DNA of 64,000 nucleotides, taken from contig JAPSLM010000005.1 of assembly GCA_031180825.1 (NCBI GenBank), positions 62,001-126,000 of the forward strand. The letters run 5' to 3'. Every line of letters starts with the position of its first letter. Positions within the stretch are counted from its first letter, which is position 1. Source of the DNA: Paenibacillus sp. (GTDB taxonomy: Bacteria; Bacillota; Bacilli; Paenibacillales; NBRC-103111). A program made the position numbers and the translations under genes. The notes below the pieces were generated by a model. That model was not told where the DNA came from, ran no database searches, and saw nothing but the letters and a program-made list of their open reading frames with translations. Shown one piece after another: positions 23,428 through 32,297 of the stretch.

Positions 23428-24339
23428 GTGTCGGGTATCGATATCCGGCAGTTGGAGTATGTGCTGGAGATCATCCGCCGCAGCAGCTTTACCAAGGCGG
23501 CCGAGGCGCTGCACATTACCCAGCCCACCATCAGCAAGGCGGTCAAAAATTTGGAAGAGGAGCTGGGCGTCCCGCTCTTCGTCCGCTCCGGCAAAACGCT
23601 GGAGCTGACCGACGCCGGCCAGCTTATTGCCGATCAGGCACAGGATATCGTCCGTTCGTTCAAGCATTTGGAGCTGCAGCTCGGCGACTTGACGAATTTC
23701 AAAAAAGGCCATATCCGGATCGGACTGCCGCCGATGGCGGGCTCGAGGTTTTTCCCCGGCATCTTGAGCCGGTTTCGCGACACGTATCCGGGGCTGTCGG
23801 TCCAACTGGAGGAGGACGGCTCGGTCAAGCTGCTGGAAAAAGTGGAGGACGGCACGCTGGACGTCGGCGTGGTGCTTTTGCCGGTAGACGAGAGCGTATT
23901 CGAATCGTATTCGTTCGTGAACGAACGTTTGCGGGCCGTGCTCCCTCCTTTCCATCCGTTGGCGGGCGGTCAAGAAGTCCGGCTTGCCGAGCTGCAGGAC
24001 GAGGCTTTTATTTTGTTTCGGGAGGACTTTGCGCTACACGAGCGGATTATCGAGGCTTGCGGCGGCGTCGGCTTCCGGCCCCGGATCTGGTACGAAAGCT
24101 CGCAGTGGGATTTTATCTACGAAATGGTCGCCGCGGGAATGGGTGTCGCCCTGCTGCCCGAAAGCATCTGCGGCATGCTCGACCCGAACCGCGTCGCTGC
24201 GGTCACGCTGACCGATCCGCCCATTCCATGGCATCTGGGCATGATTTGGCGGAAGGACCGCTATCTGTCGTTTGCCGCGCGGGAGTGGATTCGCTTCTCG
24301 AAGGCGCATTTGACGCGCCAGGACGGCCCGTCTCTTTAA
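23428..24339 (+). CDS. LysR family regulator, probably of lrgAB
   Basis: 303 residues if started at GTG 23428. N-terminal winged HTH (DIRQLEYVLEIIRRSSFTKA, then ITQPTISKAVKNLEEELG), a linker helix and a periplasmic-binding-like effector domain (about 90-300). The start is odd: the GTG touches the ribosome site AAGGGAG, while the codon aligned with the usual first Met of the family, ATC at 23437, has ideal 9-base spacing. Divergent from lrgAB, the arrangement seen with CidR-type regulators, which respond to acetate or pyruvate-related signals. Confidence 0.88.
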   Translation: MSGIDIRQLEYVLEIIRRSSFTKAAEALHITQPTISKAVKNLEEELGVPLFVRSGKTLELTDAGQLIADQAQDIVRSFKHLELQLGDLTNFKKGHIRIGLPPMAGSRFFPGILSRFRDTYPGLSVQLEEDGSVKLLEKVEDGTLDVGVVLLPVDESVFESYSFVNERLRAVLPPFHPLAGGQEVRLAELQDEAFILFREDFALHERIIEACGGVGFRPRIWYESSQWDFIYEMVAAGMGVALLPESICGMLDPNRVAAVTLTDPPIPWHLGMIWRKDRYLSFAAREWIRFSKAHLTRQDGPSL

Positions 24340-24366
24340 ATCCATTTTCGGAAGGGGTACGTAAAC

Positions 24367-25359
24367 ATGGAACGATTTCGTGCACTCGTCGTGGACAAAA
24401 CGGAAAATCAGTTTTCGGTAGGCGTACAATCTCTCAGCTTGGACGATTTGTCGGAAGGCGAAGTGCTCGTTCGGGTCGCTTATTCCGGCGTCAATTACAA
24501 GGACGGCTTGGCGGCCAGTCCGAAGGGCCGGGTGGTGCGCAGTTATCCCGTCGTGCCGGGGATCGATCTCGCCGGGACGGTAGCCGCTTCGAACGATCCG
24601 CGGTTCCGCGAAGGCGACGAGGTGCTGGCGACGAGCTACGAGCTCGGAGTAAGCCATTCCGGCGGGTTTAGCGAATATGCGAGAGTTCCCGCCGATTGGG
24701 TGATCTCCCTGCCGAAAGGATTGTCCCACCGCGAGGCGATGATTCTCGGAACGTCGGGGCTGACGGCCGCGTTGTCCATCCACCGCATGGAAGAGAACGG
24801 CTTGCGCCCCGAGAACGGCCCCGTGCTCGTCACCGGAGCGACCGGCGGCGTCGGAAGCCACGCCGTCTCCATGCTTGCGGCCTCGGGCTACAAGGTTGCG
24901 GCCAGTACGGGAAAGGCGCAGGAGCACGACTACCTGCGCGAGCTGGGGGCCGCTTCGATCCTCGGCCGGGAAGAGCTGTATCCGGAAACGGTCAAGCCCT
25001 TGACCAAGGAACGGTGGGCCGGGGCTGTCGATCCGGTGGGCGGAGCCGCGCTGCCGCATATTCTTAGCGCCATCCGCCGCGGCGGCTCCGTGGCGGTCAG
25101 CGGACTGACCGGCGGCGCCGAATTTACGGCGGCCGTGTTCCCGTTTATTCTTCGCGGCGTGAATCTGCTCGGCATCGATTCCGCCTACTGCCAGCTTCCG
25201 CTCCGGCAGCGGCTCTGGGAACGGATGGCTACCGATCTGAAGCCGCCGCGGCTCGAAGCGATGGTCCACGCGGAAACGTCGCTCGACGAGCTTCCGGCCG
25301 CCCTGCAGCATATCCTGCAAAGCGGCGTCCGCGGGAAGGTGATTGTGAAGCTGAAGTAA
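24367..25359 (+). CDS. YhdH/YhfP-type quinone/acryloyl-CoA oxidoreductase
   Basis: 330 residues. Zinc-free medium-chain reductase: N-terminal GroES-like fold (LVRVAYSGVNYKDGLAAS, VPGIDLAGTV), a nucleotide-binding motif with the Ala-rich form VTGATGGVGSHAVSMLAASG (about 157-176), and SGLTGGAEF. YhdH-type enzymes reduce acryloyl-CoA or quinone-like substrates with NADPH. It starts 27 bases after the LysR gene on the same strand, with GGAAGGGG upstream, and is probably read on the same transcript. The physiological substrate is unknown. Confidence 0.87.
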   Translation: MERFRALVVDKTENQFSVGVQSLSLDDLSEGEVLVRVAYSGVNYKDGLAASPKGRVVRSYPVVPGIDLAGTVAASNDPRFREGDEVLATSYELGVSHSGGFSEYARVPADWVISLPKGLSHREAMILGTSGLTAALSIHRMEENGLRPENGPVLVTGATGGVGSHAVSMLAASGYKVAASTGKAQEHDYLRELGAASILGREELYPETVKPLTKERWAGAVDPVGGAALPHILSAIRRGGSVAVSGLTGGAEFTAAVFPFILRGVNLLGIDSAYCQLPLRQRLWERMATDLKPPRLEAMVHAETSLDELPAALQHILQSGVRGKVIVKLK

Positions 25360-25400
25360 GCGCTCCGCCTGCGGGAAGCTACAACTTCTCTTCGAGATAG

Positions 25401-25437
25401 AAAAGCCCGACCGGTCACTGAACCCGGTCGGGCTTTC
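25401..25437. terminator. Bidirectional terminator
   Basis: AAAGCCCGACCGG and CCGGTCGGGCTTT form a 13-bp perfect stem with a short loop between convergent genes. The A and T runs at the arm ends allow termination on both strands. Confidence 0.88.
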
Positions 25438-25466
25438 GTACGGCTGCCGTCCCAACTGCAAGCCGC

Positions 25467-27296
25467 TTATCCGGCAGCAGGAAGCTTAACCTTCTGCCCC
25501 GGGAAAATCAGGTTCGGGTCGTTGAACTGATTCAGCTCCTGCAGCTTCTGCCACGTGGTGTTGTGCTTCTTGCCGATTTTCCACAGCGTATCGCCGGATT
25601 TCACGATATACACTCCGCCGTCCGTCGCCGCCGGAACTGTCGGAGCGGGCTTTGCGGCTTCCGGTGCAGGCGCCGGCGCTGTCGGCGCAGGAACGGCCGG
25701 AGCCGGTGCCGGTGCCGTTGGCGCCGGTGTCGCTTCCGCGCCCGATGCCTTTTTAACCGCGATGCGGCCTTCGACCTGCGGGTTTACCTCGCCCTTCTTC
25801 TGGAAGTACTTGATTAACGATTCCTCCAGCGAAGAATAATCGCCCGCAAGCGGATAGTCCTTGAACATCTTGTAATCGTCCCCGCCTGCGGCCATAAAGT
25901 CGTTTGTCGCAAGCAGGTACATTTTGTTCGGATCAATCGGCTGGCCTTTTACTTTAACTGCGGATACCCGTTTGCCTTTCGGCTGCGCGGGGTCAAGCTC
26001 GAAGCTGATGCCGCCGACCTGCGGGAAGCCGCCCAACGGGTCCGGATAAGCGGATACGCCGTGCTCCAGGGCAGCCACGATGTCGGAGCCCTTCACTTTT
26101 TTCGTCTGAATATAATTGCCAAACGGCAGGACGGTAATGACCTGCCCTTTCGTAATCGCTCCTGCGGCGATCGAATCGCGGATGCCGCCGCCGTTCGTGA
26201 TGGCGACGTCGGCGCCCGTCTCGTCGATCATCGCGTCGGCGATCAGGTTTCCGAGGTTCGACTCGCCCTTACGCACGACTTCGCGGTCCCCGACGAGCTT
26301 GACGGAAGTAGAGCCCACTTTTTGCTGGAGCACTTGTTCCTGCTCTTTTTTCACGGAGTTAATAATTTCAAGAACGGCCGGATCGCCCGGTGTCTTGTCC
26401 TCGTCGGCGGCTTTTTTCGTGATCAGGCCGGACACCTTGTCCTTCAGCTTCCCGTTCTCGAACGTCAGGTCGACCCGTCCGAATTGCTTGAGATACTCGC
26501 CGGTCTGGGCGATCAGCACGTTGCCGACCTTCATGCCGGTATCCAGCTTCGTATGGCTGTGCCCGTCGATGATGACATCGATGTCCGGCACCTGCTCGGC
26601 CACCTTGATGCTTGTGTCGATGCTGGACTTGTCGACTCCGAGATGCGTCAGCGCAATAATGGCGTCGACCTGGCCTTTCAGCTCGCCCACAATCGCCTTC
26701 GCCTCGGTGGCAGGGTCCGTGAACGTGAGGCCCGCAACGTTATTCGGATGCGTTTTATAAGCGGTTTCAGGCGTGGTCAAGCCGAAAATGCCCAGCTTGA
26801 TGCCGTCCACTTCCTTAATCACGTAAGGCTTCAAAATGCGGGTGCCGTCCGCTTTTTTCGTATTCGCGCTCAGCACCGAGAATTTGGCTTTGTCCGCCAG
26901 CTCCTTGAGCCGCTCGTGGCCGTAGTTGAAATCGTGGTTGCCTGCGGCCATGGCGTTGTACCCCACGGCATTCATGATATTGACGATGCTTTCTCCGCGA
27001 ACCAGATTCGCAATCGTTTGCCCATGGAACGTATCGCCGGCATCCAGCACGAGCGAATTCGGATTCGTTTTCGCGTATTCCTTGATGAGCGCGGCCATTT
27101 TGGCGAAACCGATCCCTTCCTTGCTCTCGTCCACCCGGGAATGCGTATCGTTCGTGTGGAAAAGCGTAATTTTTGTCGTGCCCTTCTTGCCTCCGGCATC
27201 CGCAGCCGACGTTTCCGCGGCTGCTGCCGGAGCTGCCGCCGATACGAGCATGAGCGCAGCCAGCATCGGGGACATCCATTTTTTCCAACCCTTCAT
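25467..27296 (-). CDS. Secreted 5'-nucleotidase/UDP-sugar hydrolase with C-terminal LysM domain
   Basis: 609 residues. A Sec signal peptide (1-27, ending APAAAAE), a calcineurin-like metallophosphatase domain (about 40-290) with metal-site motifs LFHTNDTHSRVDE, GNHDFNYG and DGHSHTKLD, a 5_nucleotid_C domain (about 325-490) with NGGGIRDSIAAG, an Ala/Pro-rich linker (about 515-555), and one LysM module at the end (about 562-607, YIVKSGDTLWKIGKKHNT). It should dephosphorylate extracellular nucleotides for uptake. LysM binds peptidoglycan, so the enzyme is probably held in the wall rather than freely secreted or sortase-linked. GGAGGAG precedes the ATG. Confidence 0.92.
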   Translation of the reverse strand: MKGWKKWMSPMLAALMLVSAAAPAAAAETSAADAGGKKGTTKITLFHTNDTHSRVDESKEGIGFAKMAALIKEYAKTNPNSLVLDAGDTFHGQTIANLVRGESIVNIMNAVGYNAMAAGNHDFNYGHERLKELADKAKFSVLSANTKKADGTRILKPYVIKEVDGIKLGIFGLTTPETAYKTHPNNVAGLTFTDPATEAKAIVGELKGQVDAIIALTHLGVDKSSIDTSIKVAEQVPDIDVIIDGHSHTKLDTGMKVGNVLIAQTGEYLKQFGRVDLTFENGKLKDKVSGLITKKAADEDKTPGDPAVLEIINSVKKEQEQVLQQKVGSTSVKLVGDREVVRKGESNLGNLIADAMIDETGADVAITNGGGIRDSIAAGAITKGQVITVLPFGNYIQTKKVKGSDIVAALEHGVSAYPDPLGGFPQVGGISFELDPAQPKGKRVSAVKVKGQPIDPNKMYLLATNDFMAAGGDDYKMFKDYPLAGDYSSLEESLIKYFQKKGEVNPQVEGRIAVKKASGAEATPAPTAPAPAPAVPAPTAPAPAPEAAKPAPTVPAATDGGVYIVKSGDTLWKIGKKHNTTWQKLQELNQFNDPNLIFPGQKVKLPAAG

Positions 27297-27448
27297 TTCG
27301 AAGCTTCTCCTCCCAATTGAATCAGTTTGGCATGTCCCTTGTAGTTTAGCACAGATATATAAATGGAAATTCTGGCCTGTGTAAATTTTTCGTAAATTTA
27401 AACGGCTCGGTGGCGGAAAACAGACCGGGTTAGGTTTAAAAAACGCGA

Positions 27449-27477
27449 TTGAGTTTTTTCAACCGGTATCATACAAT
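27449..27477 (+). promoter_or_regulatory. Sigma-A promoter of the polysaccharide deacetylase gene
   Basis: TTGAGT (27449-27454) and TACAAT (27472-27477) are separated by 17 bases, 38 bases upstream of the start codon. Five of six bases match the consensus in the -10 and four in the -35. Confidence 0.65.
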
Positions 27478-27514
27478 GAAAATGCTTAATTTTGGCAAGA
27501 GGGGAACGTAGCAC

Positions 27515-28372
27515 ATGTTTGGAAGATTGGCAAAAGGCTTTCTCGCGGGCTGCATCGCCGTCGGGGTTATCGCCGGTTCGGTTTATCAATGGGGCAGCTA
27601 TCCGTATGCGGATCAGGTTGCGGTGCTGGCCTACCATCATTTGGATGATAGGGATCAGAGCAACATCACGATCACGCCGGAGCTGTTCCGCAAGCAAATC
27701 GGCTTCTTGAAGGAAAAAGGGTACCGGTTTCTGACGCTGTCGGAATTCCGCGATTTCCTGAACGGCAAGGAGGTGCCCCGGCAATCGGTGTTGATCACGT
27801 TTGACGACGGTTACGAAAGCTTTTATACGCACGGATACCCGGTGCTCAAGGAGCTCGGCATACCGGCGGTCAATTTTGTCGTGACCAAGGATTTGGCGGA
27901 TCCGAAGGCGCCCGCCCTGACGGCTTTGTCCGAGGAGCAAATCCGGCAGATGGCCTCGGAAACGGACTTTATCGATTTTCAATGTCATTCGCACGATCTG
28001 CATCAAAAAGTGAACGGCAACCCGCTGCTCACCAGCCTGCTGCATACGGAGGGCCGAATTGAAACGACGGCCGAATACGGCAGCCGGATTCTGAAAGACA
28101 CCCGGGCTTGCGCCAGCAGGCTCCATGCCCTTCATTTAAGGGAAGTGGATATGTACGCCTATCCTTACGGCATGTACGACAAGCAGGCATCGGAGCTGGT
28201 CGGGCAGGCCGGAATTCGCTACGCATTTACGGTAAAAAGCGGCATGGCGACGCGAAAGGACGACGTCATGCAAATTCCCCGCATCAATGCCGGGAACCCG
28301 AGCATTACGCCGGAAAAGCTGCACCGTACGATCATGCGCCGCGCCGTGAAGGCGAAACTTCCTTCTTTTTGA
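27515..28372 (+). CDS. Polysaccharide deacetylase (NodB-like), membrane anchored
   Basis: 285 residues from ATG 27515, preceded by GAGGGG. One N-terminal hydrophobic helix (about 6-24) acts as uncleaved anchor or signal. The NodB domain spans about 34-260: VLAYHHLDD, the catalytic Asp pair in LITFDDGYESFY, the metal His residues in FQCHSHDLHQ, and the later YAYPYGMYD motif. Family enzymes remove N-acetyl groups from peptidoglycan or secondary polysaccharides. A start-site promoter is visible upstream. It stands alone. Confidence 0.87.
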   Translation: MFGRLAKGFLAGCIAVGVIAGSVYQWGSYPYADQVAVLAYHHLDDRDQSNITITPELFRKQIGFLKEKGYRFLTLSEFRDFLNGKEVPRQSVLITFDDGYESFYTHGYPVLKELGIPAVNFVVTKDLADPKAPALTALSEEQIRQMASETDFIDFQCHSHDLHQKVNGNPLLTSLLHTEGRIETTAEYGSRILKDTRACASRLHALHLREVDMYAYPYGMYDKQASELVGQAGIRYAFTVKSGMATRKDDVMQIPRINAGNPSITPEKLHRTIMRRAVKAKLPSF

Positions 28373-28395
28373 GGCATGGAATAAGGCAGGTTAGT

Positions 28396-30324
28396 TTAGC
28401 GTCGAAAGCTCTGCGTCCCGCTTCTACCGCCTTCATGGCGGCCGTCGAACCATAGCTTGCGGTAATCGACCCAGCCTAGCGAGCTGATCGAGACGTCCCG
28501 CAGCCCTGGCGGATACGAGGCGGACTGCTGCCAGCGGTACCACAGGATGACGGCGCGCTCCCGCAGAAGCGCTTCCTCCAGCTCGCCGAGCAGCTCCAGC
28601 CGGCGTGCGCGGGATGGTTCGCCGGGAAGCTCGGCGCACAGACGGCAGGCTATTTCACGCAGCTCCGGAGGCAAGCAGCGCCTCACGGGGCTGTTCGCGT
28701 TAGCCAACAGGGCGAGCAGCGTCCACTCCGCATCCTCTTGCACCGGCTGCTCCAGCAGGTACAAATCCGCCGCAGCGAGCGTCGCCTCCGCGAACAACGC
28801 CTCGTACGGCGCAAACGAAAGCTCCAGACGAATGCCGTGCGGAGCGAGCGCCCGCTGCAGCCATGCCGCATCCCGCTCGTGGCCCGCTCCGGCGTACGTG
28901 ACAAGCCGCAGCGTCAGCCCGCGCCTGCACGCCGAAGTCCCGTCGTCATGATGGGTCATGGCAGGGAAGCCGCCGCTATGGCCGTCCTTGCGGTCTGATG
29001 CAAGAGGAATGTCGTTGTCTCCCTCCATGTCCCGGATAAAACGGTTCGCCAGCGGCCCCCGGTTGCCGGCCAGCTCGAACCGGACCGAGCCGTTTCGCAG
29101 CACGGCGGCCAGCAGCTCCCGCAATCCGGCGTCCGCCCAAGGCGAGGAGGTGCCGCCGCGCCAATTCAACGCGATAAACTTACAGCCCCGGTCGATGTTC
29201 GTTTCCTCCAGCCAGTCCTCCCGCAACCCGCTCTCCCCGCTGTCATGATCTGGACGGAAGTGGCGAAAGTTCAGTCCGCCCAGCTCGGCTTCGTCCTCGG
29301 CCTCCGAAGCTTCAATGCCGTCGTAAGTAGAAGGCAAGCACCACATCTCCACGCGGTCCAAATGCGCTCTTCGCTTGTAATAATCCGCAAACGCCTCAAG
29401 CGCCAGGAAACGGCTTTCCCGTTCCGCCAAGCGGAACGGCCCGGTGCCGACAGGCCGAAAAGCAAAGTCCGCCGTCAGCCCGGCCGGAACGATGGAGGCC
29501 GCCGGGGAAGCAAACAGTCCGAGCAAAGGGCCGAGCGGCTTTCGCAGCCGGATCTTCAGGCGAAAATCGTCCAAAGCTGCGACGGCTTCGATTCCTTCGT
29601 ATAAGGGAGCATAGGGCGATTGCGGCTGACCGCCGGCGCCGCTCAGCCGCTCCAAGGTGTAGACGGCATCCCGGGCCGCAAACGGTTTGCCGTTGTGGAA
29701 GCGCACATGCTTTTGCAGCGCAAATATCCAGCGCTCCCGGCCTTCCGAGTCCACGAACCGCTCCCAGTGATGGGCCAGCCCCGGCAAAAAGCGGTCTGTC
29801 TCCCGGTCGTACCTCACCAACGTATCAAACAGCTGCCTGATCATATGCAGCTCCGTACGCCGCGTCGCATAAGCCGGGTCCAGCGAGCCGAGCGGCCGGT
29901 AGGACGGGAAACGGAGCACCTCGACGGGTCCCGCTTTCTCGTCCGGCGCCGCTTCCCTGCGGTAGCCGAAAGCCTCCTGCAGCAGCTCCGCGAGCTGTCT
30001 GCGGCCGTCCGGCGTGTCCGGGCCCTGCTCCGCCAAAGCCACGGCCTCGCGGAGCCGCCCTTGCGCCAGCCGCTCCTTCACCTGCTCCAGCAGCAGCCTG
30101 TCGGGGTCCGCCCGGAGCTCCAGGCGCGACCGGTTACCGCGTCCGAGGCCCGGTGCCCACCCGATCCAACCGCGCGACTGCATCCCCCGCAGCAGCAGCT
30201 TCACGTTGCGCTCCGTGCAGTGAAGCAGTCCGGCCAGTTCCGCCAACGTCGCTTCCGTCCCGCCTTCCAAGCCCCGCGGCTTCATCCCCCGGTACAGCTT
30301 CAAGTAATGCTCCTCCAGCCGCAT
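28396..30324 (-). CDS. SgrR-like regulator with solute-binding domain
   Basis: 642 residues. The N-terminal 110 residues form an SgrR-type winged HTH (TEATLAELAGLLHCTERNVK, SRGWIGWAPGLGRGNRSRL). Residues about 135-630 resemble an oligopeptide-type solute-binding domain (SBP_bac_5), with FALQKHVRFHNGKPFAARD and VGTGPFRLAERES as typical stretches. There is no signal peptide, so the binding domain acts in the cytoplasm as effector sensor. Divergent from an MFS transporter gene, similar in logic to the sgrR-setA neighbourhood of enterobacteria. GGAGTCGGAG precedes the ATG. Confidence 0.87.
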   Translation of the reverse strand: MRLEEHYLKLYRGMKPRGLEGGTEATLAELAGLLHCTERNVKLLLRGMQSRGWIGWAPGLGRGNRSRLELRADPDRLLLEQVKERLAQGRLREAVALAEQGPDTPDGRRQLAELLQEAFGYRREAAPDEKAGPVEVLRFPSYRPLGSLDPAYATRRTELHMIRQLFDTLVRYDRETDRFLPGLAHHWERFVDSEGRERWIFALQKHVRFHNGKPFAARDAVYTLERLSGAGGQPQSPYAPLYEGIEAVAALDDFRLKIRLRKPLGPLLGLFASPAASIVPAGLTADFAFRPVGTGPFRLAERESRFLALEAFADYYKRRAHLDRVEMWCLPSTYDGIEASEAEDEAELGGLNFRHFRPDHDSGESGLREDWLEETNIDRGCKFIALNWRGGTSSPWADAGLRELLAAVLRNGSVRFELAGNRGPLANRFIRDMEGDNDIPLASDRKDGHSGGFPAMTHHDDGTSACRRGLTLRLVTYAGAGHERDAAWLQRALAPHGIRLELSFAPYEALFAEATLAAADLYLLEQPVQEDAEWTLLALLANANSPVRRCLPPELREIACRLCAELPGEPSRARRLELLGELEEALLRERAVILWYRWQQSASYPPGLRDVSISSLGWVDYRKLWFDGRHEGGRSGTQSFRR

Positions 30325-30559
30325 GGCGCTCCGACTCCTTTTTCCATTTCAGCGTATATAACGAACTAAAAGAGGAAATTATCCGATCCAGTTTACACTT
30401 TTTATTCCCCTTTTTCCATTTACAATTAAAGCTGCAGCCCATTATACAGGAAAGCCTTGCTATCGAAGCCTTGCGAGGCGGGACCATTTGCCTCTCCGAG
30501 GAAGCTTTTCTTACGGGCGGAAAGCTTTGCTTTCTTTACTCTGGAAAAAGGGGATTGAT
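30325..30559. promoter_or_regulatory. Divergent promoter region of the SgrR-like and MFS genes
   Basis: 235 bases, AT-rich in the half next to the regulator gene (AGTTTACACTTTTTATTCCCC), with no gene. It probably holds both promoters and the regulator's site; no specific box was assigned. Confidence 0.35.
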
Positions 30560-31771
30560 ATGAAAGCACACGACCTATCCGTCCGCGCGATCGCCTGGGT
30601 AACCGCGGCCTGCCTGCTCGGCGACTCGATGCTCTATATCGTGCTTCCGGTATACTGGCGGCATTACGGCTTGGATGCGCTCTGGCAGGTCGGAGTCCTG
30701 CTGTCGGTCAACCGCTTCGTCCGGCTGCCGCTCGGCCCGTTCATCGGCTGGCTGTACGGCCGGCTTCCGAAGCGGACCGGCGTGCTGGCCGCCGTCGCTT
30801 TGGCCTGCGCCACGACGCTGGCGTTCGGCTTCTTCAGCGGCTTCGCGCCGCTGCTTGCAGCCCGGGCCCTATGGGGCGCAGCCTGGTCGATGCTGCGCAT
30901 CGGCGGCTACCTAACGGTGCTGGAGGCCAGCGGCAGCGGCGGACAGCGCGGGCAGCTGCTTGGCCGCTACAACGGGATCATGGGCATCGGCAGCCTCGTC
31001 GGGATGCTGGCCGGCGGCCTGCTCGCCGACCTGCTCGGCGTACGCGCGGTGGCGCTGCTGCTCGGCGCGGTCACGCTGGTCGGCCTGCCCTTCGCCTGGC
31101 GCTTCGTGCCCTCTACCGTCACGCCGTCCGCCCCGCCCCGGCCAGACGCTTCCGTGCCGCGGCGGCCGCAGCTGACCGCTGCGACTCTGCTGCCGCTGCT
31201 GTCCGGCTTCACGACCGCGCTCGTCTTCTTCGGCCTGCTGATGTCCGCCCTCAGCCCGCTGATCGCCGCCCGCCTGCCGGATGGCGGCACGCTTACGCTT
31301 GCGGGCTTCACGCTCGGCGCAGCCTCCGCCGCCGGCTTCCTGCAAGCGCTGCGCTGGGGCTGGTCGCCTTTCCTGTCTCCCTGGTTCGGGAGACGGTCGG
31401 ACGGCCCCCGCGGCCGCCTGCCGCTTTACCTCGCCGCGCTCGGTCTGGCGGCCGCGGCCTTCGCGCTGCTGGCGCTGCCGCTGCCCTTCGGCCTCTGGCT
31501 GGCAGTCCTGCTCGCGGTGATGCTGGCGAATACCGCCATCACCACGCTCTCGGACACGCTCGCCGCCGACGCCGCCGCGAGCGGCCGCGCCGTCGCGTAC
31601 ATGACGACGTATACGATCGTCGTCGATATCGGGGCCGCCCTCGGCCCGCTGGCCTCCTTCGTCCTGCTCGGCGCGTTCGGCCCCGGGGGCGTCGGCTTCG
31701 CCTGCGCCGCGCTGATGGCGTTGACCGCGGCAGTCTGGTTTATTTTTTATCGCAGACAGCGTATGCTATAA
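30560..31771 (+). CDS. MFS transporter, probable efflux pump
   Basis: 403 residues from ATG 30560, with AAAGGGGA upstream; earlier in-frame codons are not part of the fold. Twelve predicted helices, with the loop 2-3 motif as GWLYGRLPKRTG and an internal linker around residue 200 (PSTVTPSAPPRPDASVPRRP). The gene is markedly more GC- and Ala/Leu-rich than its neighbours. Given the divergent SgrR-like regulator, it may export a sugar phosphate analogue or other small metabolite; substrate unproven. Confidence 0.83.
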   Translation: MKAHDLSVRAIAWVTAACLLGDSMLYIVLPVYWRHYGLDALWQVGVLLSVNRFVRLPLGPFIGWLYGRLPKRTGVLAAVALACATTLAFGFFSGFAPLLAARALWGAAWSMLRIGGYLTVLEASGSGGQRGQLLGRYNGIMGIGSLVGMLAGGLLADLLGVRAVALLLGAVTLVGLPFAWRFVPSTVTPSAPPRPDASVPRRPQLTAATLLPLLSGFTTALVFFGLLMSALSPLIAARLPDGGTLTLAGFTLGAASAAGFLQALRWGWSPFLSPWFGRRSDGPRGRLPLYLAALGLAAAAFALLALPLPFGLWLAVLLAVMLANTAITTLSDTLAADAAASGRAVAYMTTYTIVVDIGAALGPLASFVLLGAFGPGGVGFACAALMALTAAVWFIFYRRQRML

Positions 31772-31806
31772 TGTCCGGCAAAAGGACGACAAAGGAGCGA
31801 ATCAAG

Positions 31807-32273
31807 ATGCATCGGTTCGAATCGGTGCTGCACCGGCCCGAAGGAACAGGGACGTGGACGTATTTCACGCTGCCCTTTTCCGTGGAAGCCGTCTTCGGCA
31901 GCAAAGGACAAGTCAGGGTGAAAGGAACGGTCAACGGCGTCCCGTACCGCAGCTCCGCGATGCCGCATGGCGACGGCACGCACTACATGGTCGTTGGCAA
32001 AGCGATTCGCGATGCGGCCGGGGTCGCATCGGGCGATACGGTGCAGGTGACGATGGAGCCGGCACGGAAGAGCGGACCGTCGAGGTGCCCGGCGATCTGG
32101 CCGACGCTCTGCGCCTAACGGCAGAAGCCGAGGCCCGATTCGACAAGCTGGCGTATTCGCACCGCAAAGAGTTTGTGGACTGGATCGAGTCGGCCAAGCG
32201 GCCGGAAACGCGGGAAAACCGGATCGGGAAAACCGTAGCGATGGTGCTGGAAGGAAAAAGGCCGAAGGGATAA
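31807..32273 (+). pseudogene. DUF1905/YdeI-OmdA family protein, frameshifted
   Basis: From ATG 31807 (AAAGGAG upstream) the first frame gives a DUF1905 domain (FESVLHRPEGTGTWTYFTLP to VQVTMEP). The family continues with a YdeI/OmdA segment, which is found in another frame (EERTVEVPGDLADALRL, then LAYSHRKEFVDWIESAKRPE) up to 32273. One missing base near 32064 restores a continuous protein (MEP-D-TEERTVE). As read, translation of the first frame stops at 32118. It may be a true pseudogene or a sequence error. Confidence 0.8.
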
Positions 32274-32297
32274 CGGACGTTCTGAGGAGGAGGCGGC

